Source: Gp6-AA40 sp046765795
GTDB lineage: Bacteria > Acidobacteriota > Vicinamibacteria > Vicinamibacterales > UBA2999
Reading direction: 5' to 3'
Length of the DNA: 8,445 bases
Assembly (NCBI GenBank): GCA_046765795.1
Contig: JBKPRH010000420.1
Location: 1-8,445 of the forward strand
Made by a program: the position numbers and the translations under genes. Positions 4,755 to 8,445 of the stretch are shown one piece after another. Under the pieces are notes generated by a model that was not told the origin of the DNA, made no database searches, and was given only the letters and a program-made list of their open reading frames with translations. How positions within the stretch are numbered: the stretch's first letter is position 1; each line of letters opens with the position of its first letter.

Positions 4755-7112
4755 ATGCGCATGCTGACTCGTCGTCTGCCTTGGCTCACGTGGGCCCTTG
4801 TCACGGCATTGGCGGTACCTCAGGCGCCGGTCGTGACCGCGCAGCAGAAACAACCTGCCGCGGTCACGCCTCCGCCGCAGACCCAACCTGCGACCACGCC
4901 CCCTCCTTCAACGACCAAACCCGCCATACCGGCGACGACAGCCAAACCCACAGCGGCGACACCGCCGCCCGGCACCAATGCCGACACGGGATGGCCGCGG
5001 ACCGTCGCACTGAAGACCGGAACGGTCGTGTGGTATCAGCCGCAGGTCGAGAGCTGGACCGATCAGAAGAACATCGTCGCGTGGTCGGCGGTGTCGTATC
5101 AGCGGACGGGCACCAAGGAGCCTGCACTCGGGACGATCAAGATCGAAGGTCCGACCAACGTCGCCGTTGACGATCGCGTGGTGACGCTCGATCTGCGGAT
5201 TACGCAATACAACTTCCCATCGCTCTCATCCGATCAGGTGAAAGAGCTTGTGGCCGATGTGCAGGCGCTGCCCGTCAACCAGCGCGTGCTCGATCTCGAT
5301 CGGCTACTCGCCTACGTCGCCGCCAGCCCGCTGCAAGCCAAGAACGTGGACGACATCAAGGCAGACCCGCCGAAAGTGTTCTCCAGTACGACGCCGGCGA
5401 TTCTCGTCAACCTGGATGGTGAGACGGTCTGGAGTCCTATCAAGGATGTGGACGTCAGATACGTCGTGAACACCAACTGGGATGTGTTGGAGCACACGCC
5501 GAGCAAGACCCTGTATCTCCGCTACAACCGATCGTGGCTGCAAGCAAAGGCGATCGAAGGTCCGTGGACGCAGGCCGGCAAGTTGCCCGAGAGCTTCTCG
5601 AAGCTGCCGCCCGACGAGAACTGGAAAGACGTCAAGGCCGCACTGCCCGGCGAACGGCTCACCGACAAGACGATGCCCAAAGTTTTCGTGAGCATGGATC
5701 CCGCCGAGTTGATTCTGCTGCAGGGGCCGCCCAGTTATCTCAAGGTCGACGGCGCCACGACGCTGTTATGGGTGAACAACACCGAAAGCGATCTGTTCCG
5801 CATGGGACAGCAGGGCGACTTCTACTTCCTCGTCGCCGGCCGCTGGTTCAAAAGCGCGTCGCTCGATGGGCCGTGGACATTTGCAACGCCGTCGTTGCCC
5901 GAGGACTTCAAGACGATCCCCGTCGAGCATCCGCGTTCACGCGTGCTCGCCTCAATACCGGGGACGCCGCAAGCGACCGAAGCGGTGTTGCTCGCGATGG
6001 TCCCGCGCACCGCGCGCGTCAACAAGAAAGAGCTGAAGGCCCCTGAGGTGTCGTATCAGGGCGATCCGCAGTTCCAACCCATTCAAGGTTCGCAAGGTGT
6101 TGAGCGCGCAGTGAACAGCGACAAGGACATCGTCAAATACGGCGACCTGTACTACATGTGCTTCCAGGGCATCTGGTTCATGTCGCGTTCGGCGAACGGT
6201 CCCTGGGAAGTGGCGTCGAGCATTCCGCAGCAGATCTACACGATCCCCGCGAGCTCCCCATCGCACCACATCACCTACGTCACGGTCGAAGACAACGACG
6301 ATGAATGGGCGACGTTCGCGTATACCGCCGCATACACCGGCATGATGATCGGATGGGGATGCGCGGTGTGGGGCAGCGGCTGGTACTACCCGCCGTATGT
6401 CTACTACGGTGGCTTCTACCCTGCCTACTACGGATACCCGCACACCTACGGGATGGGCGCCTGGTACAACCCGTACTCAGGTGCATACGGTCGTGGCTAC
6501 GCCGCGTATGGCCCATACGGTGGCGTCGGTATGGGCGCCTCGTACAACCCGCGGACTGGGACGTATTCGCGCGGTGCAGCGGCATACGGTCCGTATGGAT
6601 CACGCGCCGCCGGTTCGGCCTATAACCCGCGCACCGGGGCGTACGGACAAACACGCCAGGGCTCCAACGTCTATGGCAACTGGGGCACCAGCGCCGTGCA
6701 ACGCGGCGATAACTGGGCACAGACCGCGCACGCGCAGAACTATCGTCGCGGCACATCGACGTCGGGCTTTCGTACCGACAGCGGCGCTGCGGGCGTCTCG
6801 CGCGTTGGTCCAGGCGGCGATCGCACCACCGTCGGCCGCACACAAGGCGGTGACATCTACGCCGGGCGCGACGGCAACGTCTACCGGCGCGATGAGGGAG
6901 GCGGCTGGCAACAGAGCAACGGCTCCGGCGGCTGGAGCAACGCCACGTCGGAGCGAGCCGGTCAACTGGACAGCGATCGCGCCGCACGTACGTCGGGCAA
7001 TCAACGGGCGACCGATCGAAGCACCTATCAACGGAGCGGAAGCACACGCTCCGGTGCGGGCAGCTACCGCGGTGGCGGAGCCTCCCGCGGCGGCGGCGGA
7101 CGCCGTCGCTGA
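4755..7112 (+). CDS. Large secreted repeat protein (type often auto-named carbohydrate-binding family V/XII)
   Basis: Seen: 785 residues in four parts. (1) A signal peptide probably cleaved after Val-Thr-Ala (residue 29), then a Pro/Thr/Ala-rich linker to about residue 73. (2) A folded region of about 440 residues with three Gly-Pro-Trp units (Trp271, Trp374, Trp484), each with an aromatic strand, a Trp about ten residues before GPW, and a Leu/Ile-Pro ending. (3) A Trp/Tyr/Gly-rich hydrophobic stretch (about 519-565) followed by three 26-residue Tyr-Asn-Pro repeats (566-643). (4) A Gly/Ser/Arg-rich tail ending in three arginines. Similar proteins are, as I recall, often labelled carbohydrate-binding family V/XII; I see no catalytic motif and do not rely on that label. 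Start: ATG 4755 or adjacent GTG 4752, behind GGAG at 4741. It lies 24 bases after the barrel gene, so it is probably co-transcribed and exported to the surface or periplasm. Function unknown. Confidence 0.82.
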   Translation: MRMLTRRLPWLTWALVTALAVPQAPVVTAQQKQPAAVTPPPQTQPATTPPPSTTKPAIPATTAKPTAATPPPGTNADTGWPRTVALKTGTVVWYQPQVESWTDQKNIVAWSAVSYQRTGTKEPALGTIKIEGPTNVAVDDRVVTLDLRITQYNFPSLSSDQVKELVADVQALPVNQRVLDLDRLLAYVAASPLQAKNVDDIKADPPKVFSSTTPAILVNLDGETVWSPIKDVDVRYVVNTNWDVLEHTPSKTLYLRYNRSWLQAKAIEGPWTQAGKLPESFSKLPPDENWKDVKAALPGERLTDKTMPKVFVSMDPAELILLQGPPSYLKVDGATTLLWVNNTESDLFRMGQQGDFYFLVAGRWFKSASLDGPWTFATPSLPEDFKTIPVEHPRSRVLASIPGTPQATEAVLLAMVPRTARVNKKELKAPEVSYQGDPQFQPIQGSQGVERAVNSDKDIVKYGDLYYMCFQGIWFMSRSANGPWEVASSIPQQIYTIPASSPSHHITYVTVEDNDDEWATFAYTAAYTGMMIGWGCAVWGSGWYYPPYVYYGGFYPAYYGYPHTYGMGAWYNPYSGAYGRGYAAYGPYGGVGMGASYNPRTGTYSRGAAAYGPYGSRAAGSAYNPRTGAYGQTRQGSNVYGNWGTSAVQRGDNWAQTAHAQNYRRGTSTSGFRTDSGAAGVSRVGPGGDRTTVGRTQGGDIYAGRDGNVYRRDEGGGWQQSNGSGGWSNATSERAGQLDSDRAARTSGNQRATDRSTYQRSGSTRSGAGSYRGGGASRGGGGRRR
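5514..6248 (+). repeat. Three dispersed Gly-Pro-Trp units within the repeat protein
   Basis: Units of 32-33 residues at 5514-5609, 5823-5921 and 6150-6248 share the pattern Tyr-Leu/Phe/Tyr, a Trp, small residues, Gly-Pro-Trp, then Leu/Ile-Pro and a closing Leu/Ile-Pro. They are spaced about 103 and 110 residues apart. This points to an ancient repeated domain of about 100 residues. The units have diverged at DNA level. Confidence 0.7.
6450..6683 (+). repeat. Three tandem 78-base (26-residue) repeats
   Basis: Units start at 6450, 6528 and 6606, exactly 78 bases apart. Each has Tyr-Asn-Pro at the sixth residue, then a Ser/Thr-Gly-x-Tyr step. The first two also share an Ala-Tyr-Gly-Pro-Tyr-Gly segment, which the third replaces with a shifted VYGNWG. 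Phase is kept, so the protein frame is intact. Confidence 0.85.
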
Positions 7113-7181
7113 CGCACGTCAACAACAACGCGCATCAACTTCATTGAACCCTGCACGACGTCATCGAAAGGAACACGAGCC

Positions 7182-7760
7182 ATGAAGAAGAAACCATCAG
7201 TGCTGACGCTGGCATTTGCAGTGCTGCTGGCGAGCGCCGTCACGGCGTTTGCCCAGGACGTGCGCTACAACTTCGACAAGCAGGCGGACTTTTCGCAGTT
7301 CAAGACCTACAAATGGGTCACCCTGAAGGGCGCGCAAGCGCCGCCCAACGAACTCGTTGATATGCAGATCAAGGCCGCCGTCGATGCGGAGCTGGCCATG
7401 AAGGGCCTGAAACGGACCGACGCAGACACCGCCGATCTGTACGTGGGCTATCAGAGCGCGGTCAACACGGAGAAGCAGTACACCTCTTTCGATACCGGGT
7501 GGGGTTACGGCCCTGGCTGGTACGGCGGCGGCTGGTACGGCGGCGGCGGCACGAGCACGACGACCGGCCAGACATCGACGATCTACGTGGGCCAGATCGC
7601 CGTGGATATGTATCAACCCGGCCAGAAGGCGCTCGTCTGGCGCGGCGTGGCCAGCAAGACGCTTGATACGAAGGCGAAGCCGGAGAAGCAGCAGAAGAAC
7701 CTGGCCAAAGCGATGACCAAGTTGTTCAAGAACTATCCGCCGCCAGTCAAGAAGTCATAG
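7182..7760 (+). CDS. DUF4136-family secreted protein
   Basis: Seen: 192 residues. A signal peptide with basic MKKK start ends at Thr-Ala-Phe-Ala (residue 24) with no lipobox cysteine. The mature part opens with VRYNFDKQADFSQFKTYKWV, the hallmark of DUF4136. It continues with a segment of charged helix (about 55-75), the DLYVGYQSAV strand, a Gly/Trp/Tyr-rich loop, and IAVDMYQPGQKALVWRGVASKTLD before a Lys-rich end. Family knowledge: DUF4136 proteins are envelope proteins, many of them lipoproteins, of unknown role; this one appears to be a soluble periplasmic form. Start: ATG at 7182 follows GAAAGGA (7166-7172) by nine bases. It lies 69 bases after the repeat protein, probably in the same transcript, though a separate promoter in the gap cannot be excluded. 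No enzyme motif is visible. Confidence 0.88.
   Translation: MKKKPSVLTLAFAVLLASAVTAFAQDVRYNFDKQADFSQFKTYKWVTLKGAQAPPNELVDMQIKAAVDAELAMKGLKRTDADTADLYVGYQSAVNTEKQYTSFDTGWGYGPGWYGGGWYGGGGTSTTTGQTSTIYVGQIAVDMYQPGQKALVWRGVASKTLDTKAKPEKQQKNLAKAMTKLFKNYPPPVKKS
7515..7544 (+). repeat. Exact 15-base tandem duplication in the DUF4136 gene
   Basis: GGCTGGTACGGCGGC occurs twice back to back (7515-7529 and 7530-7544), encoding two Gly-Trp-Tyr-Gly-Gly units in the loop after residue 110. Being a multiple of three, it keeps the frame. Such a repeat is prone to length change by slippage. Confidence 0.85.
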
Positions 7761-7772
7761 CCCGTCGCATGC

Positions 7773-8445
7773 TCATCGGCCGTACGTCCAACCAATCGAC
7801 CACAGGACGCCGACATCGTAGGTGTCGGCGTCCGGATTCGGCGGTCGCGTATCGAGTGTGTAGAACACGCTCAGCGACAGAAACAGATCCTTGAAGAATT
7901 CGCGCTTGGCAGCCCCATCCAACTGCAGGCGCTCACGCCCTGGATCACTCAGGCTCGGGTAGTACTGCACCGAAAGGTCGAGATTGGTTTTCGGCCGATC
8001 GTAGGTGAAATACGACGCCTGGAACGTCAGCAGCGCCTCAAAGTTCTGCGTCGCCTCGACGTCCACGCCTTGCTCCTCGTTGAACGACACCCCGGCGCCG
8101 AGCGTCATCTGGGCGCGATTGCTGTTGATCAGACGAGGACCAAACGCACCGCCAATCTGCGATCGAAGCGTGAGCCCCAGGCTCTCATTCGTCTCGAACC
8201 GCCCCACCGCTGCGACGAACCACCGTGGCCGCGGATAACGGCGGTAGGATGCCTCGAGCGCTCCGCGGTCGTCGCGTCCCTCTTCGTCGCTCTGCTGCGT
8301 CTGCGTGAACGAGACGGTCAGCCGTGTCTGCGCTCGCGGCTGCCGGTACATCGCGTCGGAATTCAGATTCAGCTGGGCGATGCCGCTCGATCGTGTATAG
8401 CTGAAGCCGACGTCGAACGACCCATCGACCTTGCGCCAGAAGCTG
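7773..8445 (-). CDS. DUF481-type outer-membrane protein (5' end outside window)
   Basis: Seen: an open frame of 224 codons enters from the right edge and stops at 7773. It reads as successive amphipathic beta strands: GSFDVGFSYTRSSGIAQLNL, then TRLTVSFTQTQ, a stretch around RPRWFVAAVGRFETNESLGL, then QMTLGAGVSF and LDLSVQYYPSL, closing with VGVLWSIGWTYG. Family knowledge: this matches DUF481 (YdiY-like), outer-membrane barrels of about 250-350 residues annotated as salt-induced in E. coli. The closing Tyr-Gly-Arg is not the usual terminal Phe. The true start, signal peptide and any N-terminal domain are not visible; an internal ATG at 8351 is only the first Met in the window, since the strand pattern continues upstream of it. 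It converges with the DUF4136 gene, with 12 bases between the stops, so the two are separate transcription units. Confidence 0.82.
   Translation of the reverse strand, partial: SFWRKVDGSFDVGFSYTRSSGIAQLNLNSDAMYRQPRAQTRLTVSFTQTQQSDEEGRDDRGALEASYRRYPRPRWFVAAVGRFETNESLGLTLRSQIGGAFGPRLINSNRAQMTLGAGVSFNEEQGVDVEATQNFEALLTFQASYFTYDRPKTNLDLSVQYYPSLSDPGRERLQLDGAAKREFFKDLFLSLSVFYTLDTRPPNPDADTYDVGVLWSIGWTYGR
7805..7833. repeat. 11-bp perfect inverted repeat, possible hairpin at the convergent gene ends
   Basis: GGACGCCGACA and TGTCGGCGTCC pair perfectly around a 7-base loop. The repeat lies 45 bases past the DUF4136 stop, inside the last codons of the DUF481 gene. No T-run follows on either strand, so it is not a classical intrinsic terminator. 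It could still end or stabilise the plus-strand transcript, because the 12-base gap itself has room for no terminator. Confidence 0.5.

Noticed and set aside
4092..4886. Minus-strand open frame of 264 codons
   Set aside because: It runs antisense across the barrel gene and the start of the next gene. Its composition (Arg/His/Glu-rich, no motifs) is that of a shadow.
4755..7112. Calling the repeat protein a chitin- or cellulose-binding enzyme
   Set aside because: The label rests on Trp-containing motifs only. No catalytic domain or diagnostic carbohydrate-binding module can be shown by reading.
6280..7185. Long alternative frames on both strands over the repeat protein C-terminus (282 and 262 codons)
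   Set aside because: The low-complexity GC-rich repeats leave other frames open. These readings are Arg/Thr/Ala-rich with no signal, motif or ribosome site.
1..8445. Defence system, CRISPR array, prophage, insertion sequence, tRNA or rRNA
   Set aside because: No transposase, integrase, nuclease or helicase motif, no regularly spaced direct repeats outside the coding repeats described, and no recognised structural RNA was found.

Overview
The window looks like chromosomal DNA from a GC-rich Gram-negative bacterium. Almost every product carries an export signal and four of the seven are secreted or outer-membrane proteins of unknown or general role. The combination of a DUF4136 protein, a long tyrosine/glycine-rich secreted repeat protein with Gly-Pro-Trp units and a DUF481 barrel reminds me of soil Acidobacteriota (Vicinamibacteria-like). 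That placement is an impression, not a test. I see no tRNA, rRNA, CRISPR array, transposase or phage gene.

Left half (minus strand, read from about 3740 down to 1): a tight three-gene operon of an aspartate ammonia-lyase (aspA), a type II L-asparaginase (ansB) and a phosphate-selective-porin-like outer-membrane protein. The porin runs off the left edge. Both enzymes have N-terminal export signals, and the aspartase signal resembles a lipoprotein signal. Together they would convert asparagine to aspartate plus ammonia and then to fumarate plus ammonia outside the cytoplasm, with the porin as a likely outer-membrane entry or exit route. An exported aspartase is unusual, because well-studied aspartases are cytoplasmic.

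Middle (3671-4064): a 394-base divergent intergenic region without a gene. It holds two oppositely oriented matches to the sigma-54 promoter pattern (TGGCAC-N5-xTGC with GG-N10-GC spacing), one facing aspA and one facing the rightward genes. A 6+6 inverted repeat lies between them, about 100 and 130 bases upstream of the two predicted starts, where an enhancer-binding activator could sit. Sigma-54 control would suit an ammonia-releasing operon.

Right half (plus strand, 4065-7760): three secreted proteins in a row. These are a small outer-membrane beta-barrel, a 785-residue repeat protein with three Gly-Pro-Trp units and three 26-residue Tyr-Asn-Pro repeats, and a DUF4136 protein. The first two genes are 24 bases apart and the third follows after 69 bases, so they probably form one envelope operon. 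At the right edge a DUF481-type outer-membrane protein converges on this operon with 12 bases between the stop codons and is cut by the window end.
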